The notes beneath the pieces are model-generated. The model had not been told where the DNA came from. It searched no databases and was given only the letters and a program-made list of their open reading frames with translations. The position numbers were made by a program, and so were the translations under genes. A stretch of DNA of 29,192 bases, from positions 1 through 29,192 of IMG/VR virus record IMGVR_UViG_3300042562_000804. One strand, written 5' to 3'. This DNA is from a virus. Below are positions 1 to 5,561 of this stretch, piece after piece; the stretch's first letter is position 1, and each line of letters starts with the position of its first letter.

Positions 1-149
1 GCGGCGTGGTAGTATTCTCGGAAATAAGGGCTTTCAGGCCCGACCGGGATGGTGATGCGGGCGGCAGGGTTGCCCTCGACGCGGACTCGGTAGCGCGGCA
101 GGCCAGATGCGGCCTGTTCGATTTTCAACCCCGGCCAATCCGCGCGCAT
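1..149 (-). CDS. Probable tyrosine site-specific integrase, N-terminal fragment
   Basis: Only the first 49 codons are in the window; the gene runs leftward off the edge. The start at 149 begins MRADWPGLKIEQ and continues with a stretch reading RYRVRVEGNPAARI and then FREYYHAA. This resembles the N-terminal beta-hairpin of alphaproteobacterial phage tyrosine recombinases, where a short basic segment is followed by an FxxxYxxA motif. The catalytic R-H-R-Y domain would lie outside, so the call rests on the N-terminus and on position, at the far end of the leftward operon, where temperate phages often carry the integrase. The start lies 4 bp beyond the stop of the preceding gene. A different DNA-binding protein cannot be excluded. 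Confidence 0.6.
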   Translation of the reverse strand, partial: MRADWPGLKIEQAASGLPRYRVRVEGNPAARITIPVGPESPYFREYYHA

Positions 150-152
150 CTC

Positions 153-329
153 TCATCCCTGCGGCCACTCTTTAGGTCGTGGACCCTGCGGTGATTCCTT
201 CCCGTCAGCAAGAATTAAGCGCGCCTCTCCGCCCTTTATAACCACTTCGCGCACGGTCATGCCGGCCTGCGCCAGGGCCTTGAGCGTCCTGGCGAGTTCG
301 GAAGCGGTGTTGCTGGCCCGCGCGGTCAT
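153..329 (-). CDS. Small protein of unknown function (58 aa)
   Basis: The ORF starts MTARASNTASELARTLKAL and ends in the Pro-rich tail PQGPRPKEWPQG. Its ATG overlaps the stop of the upstream gene as ATGA, the coupling used throughout this operon. The N-terminal half looks helical, followed by a possible strand-rich segment VREVVIKGGEARLIL. I recognise no family. Support comes from the unbroken chain of overlapping genes and from clean alphaproteobacterial codon use. It lies directly before the integrase, so an excisionase or accessory role is possible, but no such motif is visible. Confidence 0.65.
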   Translation of the reverse strand: MTARASNTASELARTLKALAQAGMTVREVVIKGGEARLILADGKESPQGPRPKEWPQG

Positions 330-484
330 TGCAGCGCCATCTTAATATCGATGACCTCGGGGGCCTGAACGTCCTTCCACGCTCCGACAGTTTTGAGGGC
401 CTCAAGCGCGGCCTCCTTGCCGGTGCGGGCGTGGACTGTGACGACGCGCTCCAGCTTATACTCCACGGTGACAGCGTATTTCAT
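326..484 (-). CDS. Small protein of unknown function (52 aa)
   Basis: The ORF begins MKYAVTVEYKLERVVTVHAR and ends VIDIKMALQ. The pattern of two hydrophobic strands, a helix around KEAALEALKTV and a final strand suggests a compact alpha/beta fold, but I recognise no family. A Shine-Dalgarno-like AAAGG lies about 8 bases upstream of the ATG, and the ATG overlaps the preceding stop as ATGA. The gene is shorter than common ORF-length cut-offs, yet fits without a gap between its neighbours. Confidence 0.7.
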   Translation of the reverse strand: MKYAVTVEYKLERVVTVHARTGKEAALEALKTVGAWKDVQAPEVIDIKMALQ

Positions 485-1053
485 GCAGCACCTTTGGCGG
501 GCTTGGGTTCGCCGTTCTGGTCCATCGGTATGTTCCGCCCATCCGCCGCGACCGTGTACCTGTCCCCGGCGTGATATGCGCCGTACCAGGCCATGATGGC
601 GGGGGCGGATGCTGCAGAAGCATCAACCACTGTCGTTTTTGGCGTGGCGTCTGCGTTGCTGAAAACCAAGCGGACCATTGCGGGATGTTTGTCGCCCCCA
701 CCCATAAGCATCTCAGCCTTCCGCAATTTCAGCCGCGCCCGCTCCCGCGTTACGCCCGCCGCCTTCGCAAGTTCTTCCAGGCGGACGCCGCGCTGATGGT
801 TGCGCCACATCACCTCATCAGCCGTCTCGCCTGGGTGCGGCAGCAGCGCGGTCAGCCGGGCCACTTCCGCCTCGGCCCGCTCGGCGCGCTCCATAACCAT
901 CACGAAGCCCCGGTCGCGTTCCTCAAGGATGCGCTTGCGGTCGGCCATTACGGCATCGACGGCGGCGGCGAGGCGGTCGCGTTCTGCGGTGAGGTCGTAA
1001 CACATGCCTGACAGGCGCAGGTTCGACGCTTGAAGGGCTTCCATGTCACTCAT
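481..1053 (-). CDS. Coiled-coil phage protein with HTH-like segment
   Basis: The 190-residue protein starts at MSDMEALQASNLRLSG. This start has a strong AAGGGGGA ribosome site; a longer reading frame extends upstream to 1383, but that extension overlaps two better genes. Residues of about 20-85 are rich in A, E, R and L (TAERDRLAAAVDAVMADR, ERAERAEAEVARLTALL) and should form a coiled coil. A following segment, RLEELAKAAGVTRERARLKLRKAE, resembles a helix-turn-helix. The C-terminus (VVDASAASAPAIMAWYGAYHAGDRY) looks globular. The role is unknown. It overlaps both neighbours by 4 bases. Confidence 0.75.
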   Translation of the reverse strand: MSDMEALQASNLRLSGMCYDLTAERDRLAAAVDAVMADRKRILEERDRGFVMVMERAERAEAEVARLTALLPHPGETADEVMWRNHQRGVRLEELAKAAGVTRERARLKLRKAEMLMGGGDKHPAMVRLVFSNADATPKTTVVDASAASAPAIMAWYGAYHAGDRYTVAADGRNIPMDQNGEPKPAKGAA

Positions 1054-1289
1054 GGCTGGTCCCCCTTGCGGATGGCTGGCGGGTAAGTTGCCGAACCGCA
1101 GCAATATTCGTTGCAGTTGTCGTCGCCGTAATGACAATCGCGTCCGCATTGCATGAAGCCAGCGGGCCACTGCGGCTTTCCAAATAGCACAATCCACGGC
1201 CCCACATGCGCGCCCCAGCGCCACCCGTAATAGCTGGCCTCGGTGATGCTGAAGCCCCATGTCGGCACGCGGCAGATTTGCAGGCTCAT
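1050..1289 (-). CDS. Small Cys/Trp-rich phage protein (79 aa)
   Basis: The start MSLQICRVPTWGFSITEA is chosen because of the AAGGGGGA site 6 bases upstream. Reading frames extending farther upstream lie inside the next gene. The protein is rich in Trp, Gly and Tyr and has a Cys cluster (QCGRDCHYGDDNCNEYCC) that could bind a metal or form disulphides. No family is recognised. Its last residues, AIRKGDQP, are the same as those of the next upstream protein because of a 25-bp duplicated junction. It overlaps the downstream gene by 4 bases. Confidence 0.7.
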   Translation of the reverse strand: MSLQICRVPTWGFSITEASYYGWRWGAHVGPWIVLFGKPQWPAGFMQCGRDCHYGDDNCNEYCCGSATYPPAIRKGDQP

Positions 1290-1561
1290 GGCTGGTCCCC
1301 CTTGCGGATAGCTGCGGCGATGGCGAACGGTTTGTGTTCGGCCAGCATGTCCACAGCGCCAAAGCCAAAGGCCACCTTCGCACACCGCTCCCGTTCCGCA
1401 GTCACAGCCGCGTCAATCTGCGCTTGCACTGTGTCTGCGCGGACGTATTCGACATCATACTTAGCATAGTTCCGCACATCCCACGTTCCGTAGGTCCACT
1501 GGTCGTCGTCACCCTCGCCGAACTCGTCTTCAATCCAAATGCGTTCTGGGGCTTCACTCAT
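1286..1561 (-). CDS. Small phage protein of YVRAD/IAAAIR type (91 aa)
   Basis: The start MSEAPERIWIEDEFGE overlaps the stop of the preceding gene by 8 bases. The protein has the layout of a common phage early protein: an N-terminal segment ending in EYVRADTV, a central helix with AERERCAKVAF, and a C-terminal IAAAIRKGDQP. Such proteins are frequent in temperate phages of alpha- and gammaproteobacteria, and their function is unknown. The acidic stretch EDEFGEGDDDQ suggests a soluble protein. The C-terminal codons double as the ribosome site of the next gene. Confidence 0.75.
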   Translation of the reverse strand: MSEAPERIWIEDEFGEGDDDQWTYGTWDVRNYAKYDVEYVRADTVQAQIDAAVTAERERCAKVAFGFGAVDMLAEHKPFAIAAAIRKGDQP

Positions 1562-2018
1562 GGCTCGGCTCCTTTCCTGTGTTGAGGGCGGCGCGGGCGT
1601 CAGAGCAGCGCAAGGCCAAGCGTTCGTTGTCTTGGCAAAGCTGGCGGATCGCATTGATCGCTTCATGTTCAGACGCCTTGCCGACTGATAGGCGGGCGCG
1701 AAGGGCTTCATATTTTGCGCGCTGATCGGAGTTAATCGTGCTGTCTGCCAAGATGGCATCACGTTCAGCACGCAGCCGCGCGTTGTCTGCTTTGTCTTGG
1801 ATGGCCTCACCAAGAGCCTGCCCCAAGCGAGTATCAGCCTCCGCAACCATTTTCCATGCTTGGTCGCGCTCTGCCGTCAGGGCCTCGATGCGGGCCTTAG
1901 CGTCACGAACGACCGCAGCGTTGCTAGTCATTATCTGCCGCTGCACCGCGTTTGTTGCGCGGCTGGCGCTGTCCTCCAGCACCTCGGCAATGCGCGCCAA
2001 ATCATCAGTCATCGTCAT
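1554..2018 (-). CDS. Coiled-coil protein of unknown function (154 aa)
   Basis: The start MTMTDDLARIAEVLED is preceded by AGGAG at 7 bases; an internal ATG six bases on is less well placed. Residues of about 10-140 are almost entirely charged or Ala/Leu helix (KARIEALTAERDQAWKMV, DKADNARLRAERDAIL), so a long coiled coil is likely. There is no membrane segment and no recognised domain. Proteins of this kind are common in phage early operons and are sometimes scaffolding or replication accessories, but nothing here decides that. It overlaps both neighbours. Confidence 0.7.
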   Translation of the reverse strand: MTMTDDLARIAEVLEDSASRATNAVQRQIMTSNAAVVRDAKARIEALTAERDQAWKMVAEADTRLGQALGEAIQDKADNARLRAERDAILADSTINSDQRAKYEALRARLSVGKASEHEAINAIRQLCQDNERLALRCSDARAALNTGKEPSHE

Positions 2019-2301
2019 GCCCCCGCTCCTTCTTGTCGCGCTTCCGGTCATCATCGTGGCCTTCATCGTCATCATCATCGTGGTCAGGTTTCGGCGGCTT
2101 TGGGTCAGGTGTCGGCTTGGGTTCAGGACCGGGCGCAGGCGGCTCAGGAGCGGGCGCTGGGGCCGGTCCCGGCTTCGGCGGCACATTGTCCACGACCAGC
2201 AGCGCAAGCCCGCCACCGCCGCCCTGCGCGCATCCCAGCGGCAGGCACTTCTCAACGTGCGGGGTGCAGGCGGCCAGCGGCAGGAGCAGGAGCCACCTCA
2301 C
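2005..2301 (-). CDS. Pro-rich, Asp-rich predicted lipoprotein
   Basis: A GTG start overlaps the previous stop as GTGA. The 98-residue product begins MRWLLLLPLAAC, a short signal peptide with lipobox LAAC, so Cys12 should be lipidated. The chain then contains a Gly run, a long Pro/Ala/Lys segment (about residues 38-70, repeated PxP), and a C-terminus of Asp runs mixed with Lys/Arg. A Pro-rich lipoprotein recalls Rz1-type spanins, but no Rz partner, endolysin or holin is adjacent, and the position in the early arm fits better with a superinfection-exclusion or envelope protein. The specific role is unknown. Confidence 0.7.
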   Translation of the reverse strand: MRWLLLLPLAACTPHVEKCLPLGCAQGGGGGLALLVVDNVPPKPGPAPAPAPEPPAPGPEPKPTPDPKPPKPDHDDDDDEGHDDDRKRDKKERGHDDD

Positions 2302-2591
2302 TGCACAAACCCTGCCAGCAGCGTCACCACCCCGAAGCCCGCCAGGGCCATGACAGCCGTCGTGGCAACGGCAACTATCGGTGAGGGCGACGGCACCAGC
2401 CACATCTCATCCTCGACAATGCGGAGAAGCGCCTTGTCGGCGGGGTCTTGGCTGTGAACCAGGACTTCGAAGGCCGCATCAATGGCGTCCAGGTCGTGGT
2501 AGCTGTGATTGCGAAGGACATAGCGGGCTGTGGCGTAGCCCTGGTGCAGCGGGGGCATGGGGATGATGGTGGTCATTTGGGGGCCTTTCAT
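2298..2591 (-). CDS. Small membrane protein with C-terminal TM helix
   Basis: The 97-residue protein ends with a hydrophobic helix of about 25 residues (PIVAVATTAVMALAGFGVV and beyond), so a tail-anchored inner-membrane protein is predicted. The soluble part contains YATARYVLRNHSYHDLDAIDAAFEVL. The start at 2591 gives an ATGA overlap with the methyltransferase gene, but a second ATG at 2576 (MTTIIPMPPLHQ) has AAAGG upstream and may be the true start. It directly precedes the lipoprotein gene, with which it is probably co-translated. No family is recognised. Confidence 0.65.
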   Translation of the reverse strand: MKGPQMTTIIPMPPLHQGYATARYVLRNHSYHDLDAIDAAFEVLVHSQDPADKALLRIVEDEMWLVPSPSPIVAVATTAVMALAGFGVVTLLAGFVQ

Positions 2592-3160
2592 GCTGCGACC
2601 CAGAGCGGCGCGCGCCACTGGTCGGCCATTGCTGCGGCGATGCCGGGAAAAGTCTTGCTGCGCTCATTGGCGCGGTTCGGGCCGGGCGGCATCCGGTGGA
2701 TGCGCTGCTCTCGGCCCTCAACGATGTTCGTGGCCTTCAGCGTCGGCAGGTTCTTGAGCCACAGGCATGTCGCCTTGGTTTCGCCGTGGCCGAACTGCCA
2801 AGGCTGAATAACTTGGTCGGGCCGGCGCCAAAGGCTGGACATGATGCCGACGGGGTTTTCGATGGCAATCATCGGGATGTCGGCCCGCGCCAAGAGCATG
2901 AAGAACGATGCCCCCGCCTGCTGGCGGCCATCCATGCGCTTTTCCTTGAACCACCGCGCACCGCTGACGGTCAGGTCAGTGCAGGGCGGAAAGGCAATCA
3001 TGGCGTCCCACGGGTAATTCAGTACGTCGCGCACATCGCCTTGGTAGTGCGGGCCGGGCGCGTCGGTCGGGAGCAAGTCGCAGGACATGGCGTCATGCCC
3101 CCCCCGGATAAAGGCGTCACGGACAGCGCCGGAAAACTCGCAGGCGACCAGAACCCTCAT
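2588..3160 (-). CDS. Short C5-type DNA cytosine methyltransferase-like protein
   Basis: The 190-residue product starts MRVLVACEFSGAVRDAF, like motif I of C5-cytosine methyltransferases. It carries a PPC at residues 58-60 within AFPPCTDLTVSG (motif IV, the nucleophilic cysteine) and ENP at 101-103 within IAIENPVG (motif VI). The chain is much shorter than full M.HhaI-type enzymes (about 330 residues or more), and a target-recognition domain with QxRxR is not visible. It may methylate phage DNA against host restriction or be a diverged SAM enzyme. No restriction endonuclease is adjacent. The start overlaps the preceding stop as ATGA. Confidence 0.75.
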   Translation of the reverse strand: MRVLVACEFSGAVRDAFIRGGHDAMSCDLLPTDAPGPHYQGDVRDVLNYPWDAMIAFPPCTDLTVSGARWFKEKRMDGRQQAGASFFMLLARADIPMIAIENPVGIMSSLWRRPDQVIQPWQFGHGETKATCLWLKNLPTLKATNIVEGREQRIHRMPPGPNRANERSKTFPGIAAAMADQWRAPLWVAA

Positions 3161-3306
3161 TGTTGGCCCCAAAAGGCTGCCGAGGCCGAAGCCCCGGCAG
3201 AGTTGGCGACGGGAGGAACGGCCATTACCCGGGCCGCGCGGGGTTCGATGCGCGCGGCAGCAATGCGGGCGCGCTGTGTGGCGAGTGCTGCGGAGAGGGC
3301 GGTCAC
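3157..3306 (-). CDS. Ala/Arg-rich small protein (49 aa)
   Basis: A GTG start overlaps the preceding stop as GTGA, and the stop overlaps the methyltransferase ATG as ATGA. The product begins MTALSAALATQRARIAAARI, a basic helix, and ends ASAAFWGQQ. Without this ORF there would be an otherwise empty gap in an overlapping operon. No family is recognised. It may act mainly to couple translation into the methyltransferase gene. Confidence 0.5.
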   Translation of the reverse strand: MTALSAALATQRARIAAARIEPRAARVMAVPPVANSAGASASAAFWGQQ

Positions 3307-3434
3307 AGCTGACCACCCGTGTGGGCTTTAAGCGCATCGCGGATGGCCCGGCGCACTGCCGCCATCAGCACGGGATCTGCGTTGCGCTCGGCAAGGCACT
3401 GCATTACGGCGATCTGGACGGCGTCGGCGGTCAA
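3303..3434 (-). CDS. Small helical protein with TTG start (43 aa)
   Basis: The reading frame starts at a TTG that overlaps the previous stop as TTGA and runs MTADAVQIAVMQCLAERNAD, then DPVLMAAVRRAIRDAL, ending in HTGGQL. It is an Ala/Arg-rich helical protein with no recognised domain. Codon use matches its neighbours, and it completes the chain between 3157 and 3514. The weak start codon and small size leave moderate confidence. Confidence 0.5.
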   Translation of the reverse strand: MTADAVQIAVMQCLAERNADPVLMAAVRRAIRDALKAHTGGQL

Positions 3435-3514
3435 AAGGTCACCGCGAGAAACAGCCAAAGCAGCGCGAAGATGGCGGCAACGCCGACGGCGTCGGCGATA
3501 AGGTCAGTGCGCAT
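3431..3514 (-). CDS. 27-residue single-TM peptide
   Basis: The ATG has GAGGAG seven bases upstream, a strong ribosome site located inside the end of the preceding gene. The peptide reads MRTDLIADAVGVAAIFALLW and then LFLAVTF: a short polar start and one membrane-spanning helix. This is a typical phage membrane micropeptide. Its target is unknown. It overlaps the upstream gene by 11 bases and the downstream TTG gene by 4. Confidence 0.55.
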   Translation of the reverse strand: MRTDLIADAVGVAAIFALLWLFLAVTF

Positions 3515-3677
3515 TGTCGCGCTCCTCAAGCTTGGTTTTCAGGTGTTGGAAAGCTTCGTCTGGCGTGCTGCCGTAGCCGATGGGGTCAAGCGCCGGGTCA
3601 AAGTTTGTCTGCATGGCAAACCAGTCGCGCTTGCGGGGGCAGGGCGGGTCGAAGCGCAGGATGATGCCGCGCTTCAT
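3504..3677 (-). CDS. Small phage protein (57 aa)
   Basis: The product starts MKRGIILRFDPPCPRKRDWF and continues with a PDEAFQHLKTKLEERDNAH tail that should be helical. Its ATG overlaps the stop of the upstream gene as ATGA. I recognise no family. The Pro/Cys/basic N-terminus could contact nucleic acid, but that is speculation. It is one of four consecutive genes of 27-57 codons between 3157 and 3677. Confidence 0.65.
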   Translation of the reverse strand: MKRGIILRFDPPCPRKRDWFAMQTNFDPALDPIGYGSTPDEAFQHLKTKLEERDNAH

Positions 3678-4027
3678 TCGGCGGCACTCATATAGCGGCG
3701 CTCTTCGGCCATCTCGTACAAGTGGTCGGCCCGGTCATATGCGTAGTCTTCGGCGGCGCCTTCGTACTGAGCGCACAGCCAATCGCGCAGGCTTTCGATG
3801 TCCAGAAGCTGCTCAAGGAACGGGTTCTCGGCCCACGGGAAATCGGGCTTGCCCTTCGGCGCCGGGTGGCGGAACTCGATGAGTACGTTGTTGGCCTCGG
3901 CCGGCCAGCCCGGCTCGTGGCGGCTGTCCGGTTCGCCGGGTTCGTAGTCGTAGCTAATCTTTGCTTCGCACCAGGCCTCAACGTGGCCGTCGAGGCTGAG
4001 GTGCAGGTCGAGGTATTCGGTTGCCAT
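3674..4027 (-). CDS. Acidic phage protein, first gene of the leftward operon (117 aa)
   Basis: The start MATEYLDLHLSLDGHVEAW has GGGAGA five to six bases upstream. The 117-residue protein is strongly acidic and Tyr-rich (SYDYEPGEPDSRHEPGW, YEGAAEDYAYDRADHLYEMA). Acidic early proteins of this size are sometimes DNA mimics or anti-defence proteins, but I see no specific match. As the promoter-proximal gene, it lies directly under the operators at 4064-4113 and should be among the first products made after induction or infection. No domain is recognised. Confidence 0.75.
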   Translation of the reverse strand: MATEYLDLHLSLDGHVEAWCEAKISYDYEPGEPDSRHEPGWPAEANNVLIEFRHPAPKGKPDFPWAENPFLEQLLDIESLRDWLCAQYEGAAEDYAYDRADHLYEMAEERRYMSAAE

Positions 4028-4063
4028 GATCGTCTCCCGATGCCGTTGTGGCTTGGGAGTACA

Positions 4064-4113
4064 TTGCGACAATCGCAATCAATAAGCAAGGAAAATACTT
4101 GCGACAATCGCAA
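4064..4113. promoter_or_regulatory. Leftward early operator pair OL1/OL2
   Basis: Two identical copies of TTGCGACAATCGCAA lie at 4064-4078 and 4099-4113, 35 bp apart. Each is an imperfect dyad typical of an HTH-repressor site; the first extends to a perfect 7-bp inverted repeat (ATTGCGA/TCGCAAT) around CAA. On the minus strand, TTGTCG within the right-hand site and TATTGA 17 bases further on could form the leftward promoter, so a bound repressor would block it. The same motif recurs at 4786-4834. Confidence 0.75.
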
Positions 4114-4152
4114 TTATTGTATGGTTGACTGACGCCTTGACAGAATCAATTT

Positions 4153-4209
<57 letters not shown>

Positions 4210-4368
4210 AAACCCCGCCCCCTGAAAGTGAGTGGCAACTGCCCGAAAGGCTAGTTTCCGGCTATCCTCAGAATTAAGTGCGCCCCAGTAGGTTCTTGCG
4301 CCTGATGCTGGGGACAGAAGGGCAGTCCCGGAACAACCGCCGTGGACTTGGGCCAACCGTTCCGGTTA

Positions 4369-4397
4369 TGTTCAGCACTCGTGATAGGGGGTATAAT
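4369..4397 (+). promoter_or_regulatory. Possible promoter directed against the repressor gene
   Basis: A perfect -10 hexamer TATAAT lies at 4392-4397. The best-spaced -35 is poor (TGTTCA at 4369-4374, 17-base spacer). A transcript from about 4404 would run convergently into the 3' half of the repressor gene. The same bases overlap the start codon of the small ORF at 4396, so at most one of the two readings holds. Confidence 0.3.
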
Positions 4398-4584
4398 GAC
4401 CGACGATGAGTTTATCGCTGCCTTCCGGCGCCTGGACGCAGCAGGCCGACGCCGCCTTGAGGCTATCTTGACGGGGGCGCAGATAGAAGCGCAACCGCAG
4501 CTTCCTGCCGGGAGTCCGACGCCTCGCGGAAAAGACGCAGCAGGCGAACTTCGTCTTCACTCAAGGACTGCCGCTCCTCATTGA
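4396..4584 (+). CDS. Possible small protein convergent with the repressor (62 aa)
   Basis: The ORF starts MTDDEFIAAFRRLDAAGRRR with GGGGG five bases upstream. Its first 30 residues look like a genuine amphipathic helix bundle, while the C-terminal half is Pro/Arg-rich and antisense to the repressor gene. About 122 bases overlap the repressor on the opposite strand. It could be a small immunity-region protein, or the N-terminal similarity to protein could be chance. It is listed at low confidence. Confidence 0.4.
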   Translation: MTDDEFIAAFRRLDAAGRRRLEAILTGAQIEAQPQLPAGSPTPRGKDAAGELRLHSRTAAPH

Positions 4585-4768
4585 AGAAGGCCAGCAGCTT
4601 GGGGACCTCCTCAGGCTGCACGCGCCGCACCCCAGTCAAGATTTTCGCGACCTGGTCCGCGCCGATGCCCATAGCTTCAGCCAAGCGGGCCTTTTCCCCC
4701 CGCTTGCCCGACATCCGCGCCAAAAGCCACTTTGCGTCTACGATTTCCATAGCTGTGTTATGGCCCAT
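4463..4768 (-). CDS. HTH prophage repressor (CI-like, short form)
   Basis: The 101-residue protein has an XRE-type helix-turn-helix at about residues 23-60 (KARLAEAMGIGADQVAKILT, then GVRRVQPEEVPKLLAFF). It is followed by a short helical tail, SLSEDEVRLLRLFREA. There is no S24 peptidase domain, so RecA-type self-cleavage is not expected and induction must work by another route. The gene is transcribed leftward, divergent from the Cro-like gene, with two operators 17-66 bp upstream of its start. Three other operator positions share the same motif. An internal ATG at 4750 is a possible alternative start. Confidence 0.8.
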   Translation of the reverse strand: MGHNTAMEIVDAKWLLARMSGKRGEKARLAEAMGIGADQVAKILTGVRRVQPEEVPKLLAFFNEERQSLSEDEVRLLRLFREASDSRQEAAVALLSAPPSR

Positions 4769-4785
4769 ATTTCACCGCTGAAAAA

Positions 4786-4834
4786 TTGCGACTGTCGCAG
4801 GGAATGGCTTGCATAAACCTTGCGATTGTCGCAA
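4786..4834. promoter_or_regulatory. Operator pair between repressor and Cro-like gene
   Basis: TTGCGACTGTCGCAG at 4786-4800 and TTGCGATTGTCGCAA at 4820-4834 are 34 bp apart. The second is the exact reverse complement of the operators at 4064 and 4099. They occupy the divergent intergenic region, so they probably control both the rightward early promoter and repressor autoregulation. The last site ends only 9 bases before the Cro-like start codon. I cannot assign -35 and -10 elements with confidence. Confidence 0.75.
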
Positions 4835-4843
4835 TGTCGCCGC

Positions 4844-5095
4844 ATGGAACCCGCAAACACAATCCTCGCCATCTGCGGCGGCATCGCCCCCGTAGCTGCA
4901 ATCACCGGTCGCAGCCAGCTTCGTGTACGTCGCTGGACCTACCCGCGCACGCGGGGCGGAACTGACGGCCTTATACCCACCGACTGCCAGCAACTGCTGT
5001 TGGACGGCGCGAGGGCCAGGGGCATTGACCTTCGGCCCGAGCATTTCTTCCAATACGTTTCTCCCCTTCGGCGGGTGAAGCAGGCGGGGGCATGA
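4844..5095 (+). CDS. Cro-like/YdaS-like HTH regulator
   Basis: The 83-residue protein starts MEPANTILAICGGIAPVAAI and carries a helix-turn-helix of the Cro/YdaS type (residues about 8-40: GGIAPVAAITGRSQLRVRRW), then a wing-like TYPRTRGGTDGLIP and a C-terminal helix. Such proteins repress the lysogenic repressor promoter and early transcription in temperate phages. It is the first rightward gene, divergent from the repressor with the operator pair between them. No Shine-Dalgarno site precedes the chosen ATG, so translation may be leaderless; an upstream in-frame start at 4820 would lie inside the operator. Confidence 0.8.
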   Translation: MEPANTILAICGGIAPVAAITGRSQLRVRRWTYPRTRGGTDGLIPTDCQQLLLDGARARGIDLRPEHFFQYVSPLRRVKQAGA

Positions 5096-5172
5096 ACCAT
5101 GCGCCCCATCGCAACCCATCATTTTTCCACCCGGTTTTCCCATACCGCAACAATGCAGTGGAGAGCAGAAGC

Positions 5173-5424
5173 ATGTCCTCAGGAAAGTTTTCACAGCGCC
5201 GCGACACTTTGACCTTCCGCCAGCACTTCGCGGTGGTCTGGCAGCAATTCATCGTCGAGAACTTCGACTCGCCCGCCCACGCGGCCCACGTCTTTCAGGT
5301 GGACTACACGACCGCCGGTAATTGGTGGACGGGCCGCAACGCCCCGTCTGGCTGGGTGGTGGGCCGCGCAATAGCAGACCCCGAAACACGCACCGCCGTG
5401 CTGGCCCTACTGGGGGCCGCATGA
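5173..5424 (+). CDS. Early phage protein, probable DNA-binding (83 aa)
   Basis: The product starts MSSGKFSQRRDTLTFRQHFA and includes DSPAHAAHVFQVDYTTAGNWW, a helix-turn-helix-like segment common in early proteins of Rhodobacterales phages, followed by TGRNAPSGWVVGRAI. GGAGA lies 8 bases upstream of the ATG. A longer start at 5092 overlaps the preceding stop, but the extra 27 codons have poorer codon use. It may be a second regulator acting with the Cro-like protein. No specific family is assigned. Confidence 0.7.
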   Translation: MSSGKFSQRRDTLTFRQHFAVVWQQFIVENFDSPAHAAHVFQVDYTTAGNWWTGRNAPSGWVVGRAIADPETRTAVLALLGAA

Positions 5425-5561
5425 AGCAAGCCGTCCTCTGGCTCATCCTGATTGAACTGTCTGCCGCGCTTTATTTGAGCGCGCTCGGTCGGTGCTGGGC
5501 AGAGCGCGTGCTGCGCCGTCTGGGAAAAGTTTCGGGAGACTTCTGGGAGGACGAAAGATGA
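5421..5561 (+). CDS. Small single-TM protein (46 aa)
   Basis: The ORF starts MKQAVLWLILIELSAALYLS: an N-terminal hydrophobic helix, followed by a basic and then acidic cytoplasmic tail ending in DFWEDER. It overlaps the stop before and the RusA start after, both as ATGA, so it is almost certainly translated in the operon. A single-span membrane micropeptide is predicted. Its role is unknown. Confidence 0.65.
   Translation: MKQAVLWLILIELSAALYLSALGRCWAERVLRRLGKVSGDFWEDER

Noticed and set aside
481-1383. 300-residue version of the coiled-coil gene
   Set aside because: The extra 110 residues overlap two better-supported small genes; the start at 1053 has a strong ribosome site.
2005-2301. Rz1-type spanin
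   Set aside because: Pro-rich lipoprotein character fits, but no Rz, holin or endolysin is adjacent and it lies in the early leftward operon.
5092-5172. Longer start for the gene at 5173
   Set aside because: Overlaps the preceding stop, but the extra codons have poor codon use; the start at 5173 has GGAGA upstream.
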